Shown piece by piece: positions 23,306 through 31,626 of a stretch of 33,108 nt of DNA. The position numbers and the translations under genes were made by a program. This DNA is from Bacteroidota bacterium (GTDB lineage: Bacteria > Bacteroidota > Bacteroidia > JACPRZ01), in NCBI GenBank assembly GCA_016193485.1, contig JACPRZ010000012.1:1-33108 (forward strand), read 5' to 3'. The notes under the pieces are model-generated. The model saw only the letters and a list, made by a program, of their open reading frames with translations. It was not told where the DNA came from and ran no database searches. The stretch's first letter is position 1. Every line of letters begins with the position of its first letter.

Positions 23306-25687
23306 TTAAAATGACCAGCTTATTCCGAAACTCGGCAGGATGGGCAGTTGATCCACCCGTTCATAGCGAATGCGGTCAAAATAAAAGATGTTTTGCCGGT
23401 TATAAGCATTAACGACCGAAGCGACAACTTCAAGGGTTGAATTCTCGGACGGAAAAAATTTCTTCTTAACCGTCAGGTCGAGCCGGTGATAGTCGGGCAG
23501 CCGCCCGTCATTGATAGGTCCATACACATAAGCGAGTTCTCCGTTGGCAGTCAGGTAATTCTGGTTGATATCTTCAAAAGATATTTTTTCATAGAACCCT
23601 GCCGTTTTAGTGAATGGAAATCCGGAACCGTAATTCCACCGGGCGTCAAATTCCCAGGTAAGGTCTTTGCCGAAATTATAGGATGCCACCAGGTTTACAT
23701 TATGCCTGCGGTCAAAATGGGGGGGGTAAAGGATTAAGCCGTCAAAACGGGTGACGTAACTTTGGGAATAAACAGCCCAAACGTACCATCTTTTGTAATC
23801 GTATTTCAAAACGAAGTCAAACCCGTAGGCATCTCCTGTTTCTATAATAAAGTTGAGACGCTGATAATAAGGTTTATCCTTGTATTGATCAATATCATCA
23901 AAAATTTTATTCCGGTTCAGGTTGGTCAGTTGGGTGAATTTTTTGTAGTACCCTTCAAGGGTCATGGTTATGCGTGTTCCGAGGTCATATTCAAATCCGA
24001 GAATAGCGTGTCGTGCGGTCTGCAACCCGTGCTTCCTTTCATAGGCAAGGGTATCGCCACCGGCAATAAAATAAACCGAATCCTGCAGGCGCGACTGGAA
24101 AGGTCCCGACAGGAAGCCGTAAAAAAGGTTCACAACATCCCGGTCGCTGACTGCGCTGAAGAGATTCTGGGAATATAATCCCCCCCCGAATTTGATGCGG
24201 ATATTGTCAGTGGCATTGTATTTTATTCCGAGCCGTGGTTCCGGTGAGGTATAGGGAAATGACGCATAATACTGCAGCCGGAAACTGGGTTCGAAAATAA
24301 ACTGGCCAACGGTCCATTGATATCGCAGGAATCCGGCAAGTTCAGTCGTGTTATTGGGTTCATTGATATACCGGTTGGCGGAATTGTAAAATTCAAAATC
24401 CGTGCTGAAACCGGCAACTTCGAGCCAGTATTTAAGTTCGTTTTTTGATGAGAAATAAGAGAAATTCAGTGCGGCATTAAAACCGGTTATGCTGCTTGCG
24501 CGTAGTTTACCATCGGCTTCCTGCAGGGATATATCATATTTTGAATAGGAAAAATTTCCATCCACCAGGAGAGGTGACAACGCGGGAACCAGTATAAAGT
24601 TGGAGCCGAACCCGTATGAATTCCACCTGAGATCGGAAATAAACTGGTAATTTACCCGGTCAATAAAATTAAAACCGAAAAAATTTACTCTGCTGCCGCT
24701 TGCCGAATTGACGGATAGTTTACCGTAAAAATCGTTAAAGGTATAGGGCAATCCTCCCGGGCTGGAAATTATTTTTCCATCGGAATTGAAATTATAGGGA
24801 TAAAAAAGTTTTGAACTCTCTTTCAGATAGGATGATTTGGCCGATAAAATATAAGTAATGCTGCCAGGATTATCTTCAGAATATTTACGGATGGGTCCCT
24901 CAATAAGGAGTTTTGATGTAAAGGGGTTTGCCGATAATTTCCCGGCAAACCGTTTTTTGTTTCCGTCACGCGTTTTTATATCCATCACCGAAGAAACGCG
25001 GTCGCCATACTCTGCATTGAAGCCACCGGTATAAACATCGCAGGTGCGGATGATATCCGAATCAAAGACCGAAAAAAGCCCTATGCTGTGAAAAGGATTA
25101 TATACCGTCATCCCGTCAAGCAAGACCTTATTCTGGATGGGAGTTCCCCCCCTGATATAAAGTTGTCCGCCCTGGTCGCCTGTAAAAATAACTCCGGGCA
25201 ATACCTGCAGGTACTGGGCAATTTCAGGTTCACCGCCCACGGTGGGCAATTGCTTGATCTGTTTTGGAGTAATGGTTATTACGGAAGTCCGCACTTCGGT
25301 TTGCGCTGCCTGCTTCTCAGCAGAAATTTCAACGGCTTGCAGTTCAATGGCAGATTTGGTTATATAAAGTGACCTGGTAATAACCTGGCCTGCGCGGAAT
25401 GTAAATGGAATCCGCAACGTATCGTAACCCAGATAACTGACGGTAAGAGAATAATCACCGGGCGGAATATTGGTTATGGAATAGTATCCGTTCGCATCGG
25501 TTGCAGATCCGATGCCGGTACCGATGAAATATACATTGGCAAAAATAACAGGTTCGCCATCGGATTTATCATAAACAAATCCGCGCAGGGTAGCGGTTTG
25601 TGCATGAAGGAAAAAGGGCAACAGGATTGCAAGCCAAAAAAGGAGGACGGAGAAAAGGAACCTGGTATTGAAGTTGAATGGGTTCAA
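23306..25687 (-). CDS. TonB-dependent outer-membrane receptor
   Basis: The 793-residue protein has a signal peptide (about 1-30, ending FLHAQ) and a carboxypeptidase-regulatory-like domain (33-118, 'LRGFVYDKSDGEPVIFANVY...YLGYDTLRIPF'). A plug (about 125-240, 'PTVGGEPEIAQYLQVLPGVI', 'GGQLYIRGGTPIQNKVLLDG', 'GGFNAEYGDRVSSVMDIKT') is followed by a 22-stranded-type barrel ending in SFGISWSF, with the terminal Phe expected for BAM recognition. No SusD neighbour is present, so the ligand (siderophore, vitamin or peptide) is unknown. It has its own promoter inside the end of the upstream histidine kinase gene. C/G tracts at about 23720, 24180 and 25147 encode Pro-Pro or Gly-Gly pairs. Confidence 0.92.
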   Translation of the reverse strand: MNPFNFNTRFLFSVLLFWLAILLPFFLHAQTATLRGFVYDKSDGEPVIFANVYFIGTGIGSATDANGYYSITNIPPGDYSLTVSYLGYDTLRIPFTFRAGQVITRSLYITKSAIELQAVEISAEKQAAQTEVRTSVITITPKQIKQLPTVGGEPEIAQYLQVLPGVIFTGDQGGQLYIRGGTPIQNKVLLDGMTVYNPFHSIGLFSVFDSDIIRTCDVYTGGFNAEYGDRVSSVMDIKTRDGNKKRFAGKLSANPFTSKLLIEGPIRKYSEDNPGSITYILSAKSSYLKESSKLFYPYNFNSDGKIISSPGGLPYTFNDFYGKLSVNSASGSRVNFFGFNFIDRVNYQFISDLRWNSYGFGSNFILVPALSPLLVDGNFSYSKYDISLQEADGKLRASSITGFNAALNFSYFSSKNELKYWLEVAGFSTDFEFYNSANRYINEPNNTTELAGFLRYQWTVGQFIFEPSFRLQYYASFPYTSPEPRLGIKYNATDNIRIKFGGGLYSQNLFSAVSDRDVVNLFYGFLSGPFQSRLQDSVYFIAGGDTLAYERKHGLQTARHAILGFEYDLGTRITMTLEGYYKKFTQLTNLNRNKIFDDIDQYKDKPYYQRLNFIIETGDAYGFDFVLKYDYKRWYVWAVYSQSYVTRFDGLILYPPHFDRRHNVNLVASYNFGKDLTWEFDARWNYGSGFPFTKTAGFYEKISFEDINQNYLTANGELAYVYGPINDGRLPDYHRLDLTVKKKFFPSENSTLEVVASVVNAYNRQNIFYFDRIRYERVDQLPILPSFGISWSF

Positions 25688-25734
25688 TGATTAAGAATTT
25701 AAAACATTAAAAAAACCGATAAAAAAACGGACTG

Positions 25735-25766
25735 CAAACATAGTAAATAAAGTAAATTGCATTCAA
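25735..25766 (-). promoter_or_regulatory. Probable promoter of the TonB receptor gene
   Basis: On the minus strand, TTG (25764-25766), 21 bp, then TATGTTTG (25735-25742) match the Bacteroidota -33/-7 pattern. The ATG at 25687 is 48 bp downstream. The -33 element overlaps the histidine kinase stop region, so the receptor can be transcribed independently of the kinase. Confidence 0.6.
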
Positions 25767-26911
25767 CCCTTTTTCAGCATTATCCTGATAGCAGTACCTT
25801 TTCCTGGTTCAGAGTGTTTTACGAAGATTTTGCCTTTATGGTATTCTTCAATGATCCGTTTTGAAAGGGAAAGGCCAAGTCCCCATCCCCTCTCTTTTGT
25901 GGTATATCCGGGTTTGAAAATGGTTTTATGTTTAGATGACGGAATTCCCTTTCCATCATCGGAAATATCAATGTAAATGTTCTGAGTATCCTCCGAAACA
26001 ACAATGGAGATGTTGCCCTTGCCGTTGATGGCATCCACCGAGTTGCGCAAAAGATTTTCAAGCACCCATTCAAACAGGGGGGGGTGTAAGAGGGCCATCA
26101 CCGGAGAATCAGGTACTGATACATCAAATCTGGCCGATTCGGATGTCCTTGAGGTGATGTACCGTACGGCATTGGTTACGGATTGATTGACGGGTGTATG
26201 CTCCAGGTCAGGCGGTGACCCAATTTTTGAGAATCGTTCGGTGATACTTTCCAAACGTACGATATCCTTGCGCATCTCTTCAAGCAGTGCCGGGTTTTCG
26301 CCTTTCTCACGCAGGAGATCCGCCCATGCGAGCAGCGATGAAACAGGCGTTCCCAACTGGTGCGCGGTCTCTTTGCTCATCCCGACCCATACCTGGTTTT
26401 GCTCGGCTTTGCGCGAGGCGCTGAAAGCAAAATAGGCGACTAAGATAAAAAGCGAAATGATGAATAATTGAACCATAGGATAATATCGTAACTGTACCAG
26501 GAGATATGAATCCTTATAATAAATATATTGCTTTACATTTCCGTAAACATTGATTTCAATCGGATCATGTTCACTGCGCATAATGGCGAGTTGTTTTTCC
26601 AGAAATCCCGGCTGCAACGCTTTTACGGAATCAATATTGACAAATGAAAGCGCTTTTCCCGAATCATCGGCAAGAATTACCGGTATGGTTCTATTGCCGA
26701 TAATAACGTTCAGTATGAAAGAAAGATCGGTGTTTTCCTGCGCAGCAGCCAGTTGCCTTGTCGCTTCGGCCCACAATTCAACTTTTTTACGCTCTTCTTC
26801 CGATAATTGATTTACCAGTTTACCGGTATACCAGAGAGAGGACAAACCGATGAGAACTGCTGCAATGAACAGCAGAATCTTCCAGATTTTTTTTTGCTCG
26901 TACACATTCAT
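25763..26911 (-). CDS. Two-transmembrane sensor histidine kinase
   Basis: The 382-residue protein has membrane helices at about 10-28 and 146-164 flanking an extracytoplasmic sensor. The HisKA region carries MSKETAHQLGTPVSSLLAW with phosphoacceptor His184. The HATPase domain shows the N box ENLLRNSVDA (Asn290), D-x-GxG ISDDGKGIP (318-323) and G2 GWGLGLSLSKR (342-352). It is a complete kinase of a type common in Bacteroidota. No response regulator is adjacent, so it is an orphan kinase in this window. A G8 run at about 26079-26086 encodes Pro-Pro in HPPLFEW, next to the N box. A palindrome and heptamer array separate it from the AsmA-like gene upstream. Confidence 0.95.
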   Translation of the reverse strand: MNVYEQKKIWKILLFIAAVLIGLSSLWYTGKLVNQLSEEERKKVELWAEATRQLAAAQENTDLSFILNVIIGNRTIPVILADDSGKALSFVNIDSVKALQPGFLEKQLAIMRSEHDPIEINVYGNVKQYIYYKDSYLLVQLRYYPMVQLFIISLFILVAYFAFSASRKAEQNQVWVGMSKETAHQLGTPVSSLLAWADLLREKGENPALLEEMRKDIVRLESITERFSKIGSPPDLEHTPVNQSVTNAVRYITSRTSESARFDVSVPDSPVMALLHPPLFEWVLENLLRNSVDAINGKGNISIVVSEDTQNIYIDISDDGKGIPSSKHKTIFKPGYTTKERGWGLGLSLSKRIIEEYHKGKIFVKHSEPGKGTAIRIMLKKG

Positions 26912-26929
26912 AAATCTACGAAAAACGAA

Positions 26930-26947
26930 TCCCGATAGCTATCGGGA
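26930..26947. repeat. Perfect 18-bp palindrome
   Basis: TCCCGATAGCTATCGGGA is fully self-complementary and interrupts an A-rich stretch rich in TACGAA/ATACGAAT motifs. A relative occurs at 9095-9108 inside the PorP/SprF frame. The gap 26912-27044 has no gene. Confidence 0.9.
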
Positions 26948-27015
26948 CGAATATACGAATTACGAATACGACCATACATGCCTATTAATGCCCATCAATG
27001 CCTTGCATACTCTTG

Positions 27016-27039
27016 ATTTACCATTTACCATTTACCATT
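27016..27039 (+). repeat. Heptamer array ATTTACC x3.4
   Basis: Three exact ATTTACC units and a partial fourth, just downstream of the AsmA-like gene end. It is the third heptamer array in the window, and the only one of the three between genes. Confidence 0.88.
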
Positions 27040-27044
27040 ATTCG

Positions 27045-27350
27045 TCATTCCCACTCATAGATAAACGGGTCTTTGTTTTTTTCTGATTTAATTTCCTTTT
27101 TTACCGTACTGTCTTTTTTAAATAATCCGAATTCCTCATGCAGGATTGTCTTTAACTCCTGTTTCTCTTCTTTGAGGTCTTCCTTCATTTTTACAAATGC
27201 CGCTTTTTTATCGTATTTAAAAACCGGGTTATCAACAGTCCCTGTCATAGAAATGAAAAGAGTCATTCCACCTTCTTCCGGTTCAATAAAACCGAATTCT
27301 TCATTTTCTTTTTTCGCATTCTTCGCTTTTTTCGCCATCACTTCCGACAT
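27045..27350 (-). CDS. C-terminal part of AsmA-like protein, separated by frameshift
   Basis: From the ATG at 27350 the frame reads MSEVMAKKAKNAKKENEEFG, then 'GGMTLFISMTGTVDNPVFKYDKKA' and a Lys/Glu-rich helix ending in FIYEWE. This is the typical end of Bacteroidota AsmA-like proteins. In frame and upstream of the ATG, codons VIDYKIKVK (to about 27378) continue the homology. This part therefore belongs to the protein encoded at 27374-29554 and is shifted out of frame. About eight residues of family consensus (near SGTHTFDN) are absent at the junction. Expressed alone, the fragment would lack a signal sequence and be cytoplasmic. Confidence 0.8.
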   Translation of the reverse strand: MSEVMAKKAKNAKKENEEFGFIEPEEGGMTLFISMTGTVDNPVFKYDKKAAFVKMKEDLKEEKQELKTILHEEFGLFKKDSTVKKEIKSEKNKDPFIYEWE

Positions 27351-27373
27351 TTTGACCTTGATTTTGTAATCAA

Positions 27374-29554
27374 TTACATTGTAAGGTTGATTGCCGATGA
27401 TCTGACCTCCATTTCCGGAATAAAAATTTTCCGGTCCCTGATTTCAATGCGGTTGTTCAGGGTTGAAAATTTTACATCTTTCAGTTCCGTCAATGCAATA
27501 TAATCGGATAATTGTTCCAGGGGTTTGAAATCCTTCAGTTCACCTTTGGTTATGATTATGTCACCGGTCGAAAAAATCTTTTCAGGAATGATAACGGCTC
27601 CTTGTTTCCAAACCGATGCAAATTGAACCTTAGCCGTTACGATACCGTTCAGGTGCCGGTCTGTAATATAGTCCTGGCCGAAATTTTTCATCGTAGTGAA
27701 AAGTTTCCGGACATCAATTTTCTGAATATCGGCATCGCAGGATAAAACGGTATGATCTCCATTTGAAGCATCGGCAAGCCATTTTCCCCTGAAAACGCCA
27801 TCAAGGGTCGTAAAAGAAACCGGGTTGATAATAAGAACGCCATTGGAATAATTCAATTTCCCGGCAACATTTTTACCTTCAAATTTCCGCATGACGATCC
27901 TGTCCAGAGCAAGCCGCAGGTTCAGCGCCAGTTGCGGTGGCATTGTAATTCCGGAACCAGCGCCCGTTGCATCTGACGAATCAGGGAAAAAATAACTAAG
28001 TTCAAGAATATCCGCCTGTAACAACCCGTCCACCAGCAATTCAAAACCTGGTATAAGGAGGCATGCAGGGAAACCCGCCATAGTGCCGTTGAAATAAATA
28101 TCCCCCCCCAGCGCATTGCATCTCATCTCATCCACATAGAGGGTATCGCTTCCGAAGTGACATAGCACATTCATCCGGTCAACTTGCCATGCGGGATGAA
28201 CCGGAGTAATTTTATCGCAGGAAAAAGAGACCCTGCCCGCAATATCTATCTTTCCTGCTTCACCGGATGTCAATTCACCGACCGGTCTCAGCGGACCCGA
28301 GCAATTACCCATAAACGTAAGAATACCCGTTTGAATGTTCACAGAGTCGGGCGCCAGGCCGGGAAAGTCATTAGTACTGATGCTGAAATTACCCGATAAA
28401 CTGAACTGCGGCTTCCTGAAATTTCTTATTTCCAGGATTCCCGATCCATGGCTGTTTTCCGACCTTACTGAAAAGGAATCAAGGGTCAGTTGCATTGACG
28501 ATTGCTTCAGCAGGTCGGCAGCGGTAAACACCCCGGACACATGATCATACAGCAGGTTCATATCAGATTTTGTGCGGTTATCGTCAGCAACGTTAAAAGT
28601 CCCGTTTCTTGCGGTAAAGTTCAGGATAACAGAAGGCAATCTCTTGCCGGAGAGTTTGCCTTTTATTTTTAACCGGATATCAGCAAGCCCTTTCAATCTA
28701 TAATCTTTTATTGAATGGCTGAATTTATCCGGAATGTTTTTTTGCAGGTTCTCAAGATTGAATTTTTTGATGGAAACAAGTAGGTCGGTGACCGCTTCTT
28801 TCCCGGAAAGGTCGCAGGTGCCGCTGAAATCCAGGCCATAATCACCGGTTTGCACATTCCCTTCTGAGAACCGGTATTTGTCGTTCCGGATGGTAAAAAC
28901 AACATGAGTTTCGGTTTCCTTGTCAGTTACATATCTAACTCCGTTTACATCGAAGCGGAATATAATGCCGGTGGAATTCATTTCAATCTGCTGATCGGGG
29001 GGGGTAAGCAATCCGGTAAAAATCCCTTTTGCAAAACGGGTATCCAGAACGACATCTGCCGGGTGGTGTTCAACGTGCACGTTCATGCGTTCCAGCAACA
29101 GCGATGACAGGGAAAACCGCACCGCTTCACCAGGCGCCTCTCCACTTTTCCATATTTCATAATTACTGCGATTATCATCGGATACAATAATTTTCAGGTA
29201 ACCGTTCGAAATCTCCGCTCTGCGCACTGAGAAATTTTTACTGAAAATATCCGGCAGGCGGAAACTGAGTGAAAGGCGTTCGGCTTGCAGCAGCGTATCC
29301 TTCTCTGACAGGGCGCTCGTGACGAAAATATTTTTCATGGTCACTCCTGCAAACGGAAAACTCCTGAATACCGTGAACTCAATAGATGAAACAGTGACTT
29401 CAGAGTTCAACCGGTTGTTAAGATACGAGGTAAAATAACCGGTAATCTCCTTTTCATAGCGGGCGGTAAGAATGTATGTAACTGCCGAAATGATGATAAT
29501 AAATAAAACCAGGATTAGTAAAATGCCAATTGCGGCTTTCCTGATTTTATTCAT
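27374..29554 (-). CDS. AsmA-like inner-membrane-anchored protein (N-terminal main part)
   Basis: The 726-residue protein starts with a short basic segment and one membrane helix (MNKIRKAAIGILLILVLFII then IISAVTYIL). A long periplasmic beta-rich region begins with 'GYFTSYLNNRLNSEVTVSSI' and 'SFPFAGVTMKNIFVTS', the AsmA N-terminal signature. AsmA proteins (relatives of TamB/YhdP) form hydrophobic grooves that bridge the envelope and are linked to phospholipid transport and outer-membrane homeostasis. The frame ends at LTM-TAA; the family's last ~110 residues lie in another frame downstream (27045-27378). Its start overlaps the stop of the upstream porin gene by 8 bp, so the two are co-transcribed. 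A G8 run (about 28997-29004) and a C8 run (about 28102-28109) encode Pro-Pro and Gly-Gly. Confidence 0.87.
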   Translation of the reverse strand: MNKIRKAAIGILLILVLFIIIISAVTYILTARYEKEITGYFTSYLNNRLNSEVTVSSIEFTVFRSFPFAGVTMKNIFVTSALSEKDTLLQAERLSLSFRLPDIFSKNFSVRRAEISNGYLKIIVSDDNRSNYEIWKSGEAPGEAVRFSLSSLLLERMNVHVEHHPADVVLDTRFAKGIFTGLLTPPDQQIEMNSTGIIFRFDVNGVRYVTDKETETHVVFTIRNDKYRFSEGNVQTGDYGLDFSGTCDLSGKEAVTDLLVSIKKFNLENLQKNIPDKFSHSIKDYRLKGLADIRLKIKGKLSGKRLPSVILNFTARNGTFNVADDNRTKSDMNLLYDHVSGVFTAADLLKQSSMQLTLDSFSVRSENSHGSGILEIRNFRKPQFSLSGNFSISTNDFPGLAPDSVNIQTGILTFMGNCSGPLRPVGELTSGEAGKIDIAGRVSFSCDKITPVHPAWQVDRMNVLCHFGSDTLYVDEMRCNALGGDIYFNGTMAGFPACLLIPGFELLVDGLLQADILELSYFFPDSSDATGAGSGITMPPQLALNLRLALDRIVMRKFEGKNVAGKLNYSNGVLIINPVSFTTLDGVFRGKWLADASNGDHTVLSCDADIQKIDVRKLFTTMKNFGQDYITDRHLNGIVTAKVQFASVWKQGAVIIPEKIFSTGDIIITKGELKDFKPLEQLSDYIALTELKDVKFSTLNNRIEIRDRKIFIPEMEVRSSAINLTM

Positions 29555-31436
29555 ACATCCTCCAGTTGATTCCCAACCGTATTATCCTGCCCTGGGCAGG
29601 GTAATGCGGGGCAAGGTAACATTTGGTTCCCGTTAAGCCGGCATTGATATGCTCGGCTTTGAGAAAAATTCTTGCCGTTTTGATTTTCAGGTTCAGGAAC
29701 AGGTCTAAAAACGGATAATTACCCGTTTTGGTATCATTCTGCAGGTAAAAAGCGCCAGTGAAAGGCATCCATGCATCGGCATAATAAGCGCTGAACCAGA
29801 ATAATTCGATGCCCGCCTGCATGTTAAGCGCCCCCCTGAAAATGCGGTTCTCATAAAATGTTGATTGTTTGAATAACCAGCGGGGAACGTGTACTATTTC
29901 AGGACCGGCAACGTCCTGCCATACGGCTAAATTCAGAAAATTCCATCGTCCCGCACTGAAATCCTTTTTCAGAGTAATACGGGTTACCATAATATCCTGA
30001 TCAAGTTGATCAGGAATGGCGGAATAACTCGCATAATAAACAGGGTTGGAAAATGAATTAACGGCAGCGGTAAGGTGCAGATTGAGTGTAGCGGAATTCA
30101 CGGAAACTGAGCCGCTGCCGCAGGTTATTTTACGGAAGGAATTCCGCCATGAAATATTGTCGTTCAGAAACACCTGTGCCTGAAGGGGGGGGGCATATTC
30201 CATCCATCCTCCTGATAAAGAGATGACAGCCGCCAACCGTTGAAGCGAATAATCAAGAATCGCTCCGGTGGAATACCTTCCCCGGCCGCTTCCGCTGATG
30301 ACATAATGGGCATCAATAGTCCCGGAAAGACGTTCACCCGAACCTGCCGCAAGACGGGTGTTCAAAAGAATGGATGAGAGGGAAGTGTCCAGCAGGTCAT
30401 TCTGCACCAGGAAATAATTTTTTTGCTCTACACCGGCTGAAAACGAATAGCGCGTCCTGCCGCTGTCATTCACCGGTGGGATGATGAAAGAAAGAGCATT
30501 ATCAAACTTCCGGGTGGTGGAAGTATCCCAAACGGGTACCGTATCATTTACAGGGAAAAGAATGAGGTAATAATCAAAGTTGGGGATTAAATCGGAATAA
30601 GACCGTTTTACCCTTTCATAATTCAGGGAATGGACGATGCGGAAAAATGGACTGATAAGGGTCAGCGGTTTACCGTGAACCGTATCACCGGTCGGTAATC
30701 GCCTGCCGGGATTCAGGTATTGTTTCAACGCAAAGCCGGTCGATCTCATACGTCCCTCTGCTTCCTGTATATTGGTTTCCACGGTAGTCCATTGAGATGC
30801 CGGGGTGATTTCAAAAAGCGAATCATAAGTAATGCCGCCATTTTCTTCTGCAGAATAGTTTTCCAGGTAAAAGGATGCCAGTATTCCGTATAAACCATCC
30901 CTTGTGCGGTAATAATCATAAGCGACTGCATTGACGAATTCCGTGCCCTGCCGGGGAAAATATCCGACTCCCGCAAATCGGTTGTAATGCACTCCGAATC
31001 CGAAAGGTTTCAGGATGTTTTGCGCATGAATGATGTCAAGATATTCAACCCGTTTTGAACCGAGTGCATAGTAAAGGTCGGTGTAAGGAATGCGGGTATC
31101 GTAAACCGGAGCCGCGGATTGGGAATAGCGATACCCTTCAAAACCACCCTCACTCCCGTAAACCGGTTTAAAAACGGGGGGGGAATAAAAATAACCCTGC
31201 ACAGGAGTTCCCGGATTGCCAAGATTTTTAAATAGATTACCGGGCTGCCGCAGGTAATTATGAAAACCGGCCAGCGAGGTATCGGGAATGGACAGAGCAG
31301 CCGGAAAGAAATCAAAATCATCAAACCTGAAGTAAACCGTACGGGGTGGAGTTATACTATCCGGCAGTGAACCGCAAATAGCGAAAAAAGGGAACGCAAT
31401 AAATAAAAGAGCGGATATTTTTTTCAGCCATGCCAT
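29547..31436 (-). CDS. Putative porin (outer-membrane beta-barrel)
   Basis: I place the start at ATG 31436 (629 residues; MAWLKKISALLFIAFPFFAI then CGS is a good signal peptide), rather than the in-frame ATG at 31493, because the -7 element TACCTTTG at 31457-31464 lies between them. The mature protein is rich in alternating aromatic strands with motifs such as 'YYALGSKRVEYLDIIHAQNI', 'FGFGVHYNRFAGVGYFPRQG' and a final 'RIIRLGINWRMYE'. This is the Bacteroidota 'putative porin' family. Solute specificity is unknown. It heads an operon with the AsmA-like gene (8-bp overlap), a pairing that suggests a shared envelope role. G8-G9 runs at about 30184-30192 and 31175-31182 encode Pro-Pro. Confidence 0.85.
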   Translation of the reverse strand: MAWLKKISALLFIAFPFFAICGSLPDSITPPRTVYFRFDDFDFFPAALSIPDTSLAGFHNYLRQPGNLFKNLGNPGTPVQGYFYSPPVFKPVYGSEGGFEGYRYSQSAAPVYDTRIPYTDLYYALGSKRVEYLDIIHAQNILKPFGFGVHYNRFAGVGYFPRQGTEFVNAVAYDYYRTRDGLYGILASFYLENYSAEENGGITYDSLFEITPASQWTTVETNIQEAEGRMRSTGFALKQYLNPGRRLPTGDTVHGKPLTLISPFFRIVHSLNYERVKRSYSDLIPNFDYYLILFPVNDTVPVWDTSTTRKFDNALSFIIPPVNDSGRTRYSFSAGVEQKNYFLVQNDLLDTSLSSILLNTRLAAGSGERLSGTIDAHYVISGSGRGRYSTGAILDYSLQRLAAVISLSGGWMEYAPPLQAQVFLNDNISWRNSFRKITCGSGSVSVNSATLNLHLTAAVNSFSNPVYYASYSAIPDQLDQDIMVTRITLKKDFSAGRWNFLNLAVWQDVAGPEIVHVPRWLFKQSTFYENRIFRGALNMQAGIELFWFSAYYADAWMPFTGAFYLQNDTKTGNYPFLDLFLNLKIKTARIFLKAEHINAGLTGTKCYLAPHYPAQGRIIRLGINWRMYE

Positions 31437-31456
31437 GATGTTTTCGGTTTTTTTTG

Positions 31457-31464
31457 CAAAGGTA
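31457..31464 (-). promoter_or_regulatory. -7 promoter element of the porin-asmA operon
   Basis: Minus-strand TACCTTTG is a perfect TAnnTTTG, 20 bp before the chosen porin ATG. On the plus strand TATCTTTG (31493-31500) is a possible divergent element for the acyl-CoA dehydrogenase gene, 126 bp from its ATG, with the nested hairpin between. Confidence 0.55.
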
Positions 31465-31511
31465 CTTTTAAACCCGCATGCTGCATAATACATATCTTTG
31501 CGGGGGCGTAC

Positions 31512-31587
31512 GACAAATTGGACGGCATGTAGAGACGAGACCCGGTCTCGTCTCTACATGCCCATTGTTATAAATGTCCAATTTGTC
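31512..31587. repeat. Nested perfect palindrome (REP/MITE-like), 76 bp
   Basis: Outer arms GACAAATTGGAC (31512-31523) and GTCCAATTTGTC (31576-31587) are exact complements. Immediately inside are perfect 19-base arms 31524-31542 and 31544-31562 (core TAGAGACGAGACC-C-GGTCTC...) around a one-base loop. GTAGAGACG...CGTCTCTAC hairpins are a known dispersed type in several bacterial phyla. It sits in the 5' leader region of the acyl-CoA dehydrogenase gene. Confidence 0.92.
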
Positions 31588-31626
31588 ATCCAGCCCTTTG
31601 CAAGAACGAAATAAAATATTATAACG

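Noticed and set aside
31436..31493. Longer start for the porin (MYYAACGFKSTFAKKTENI extension)
   Set aside because: The extension has no signal-peptide character, and the -7 promoter element at 31457-31464 lies inside it.
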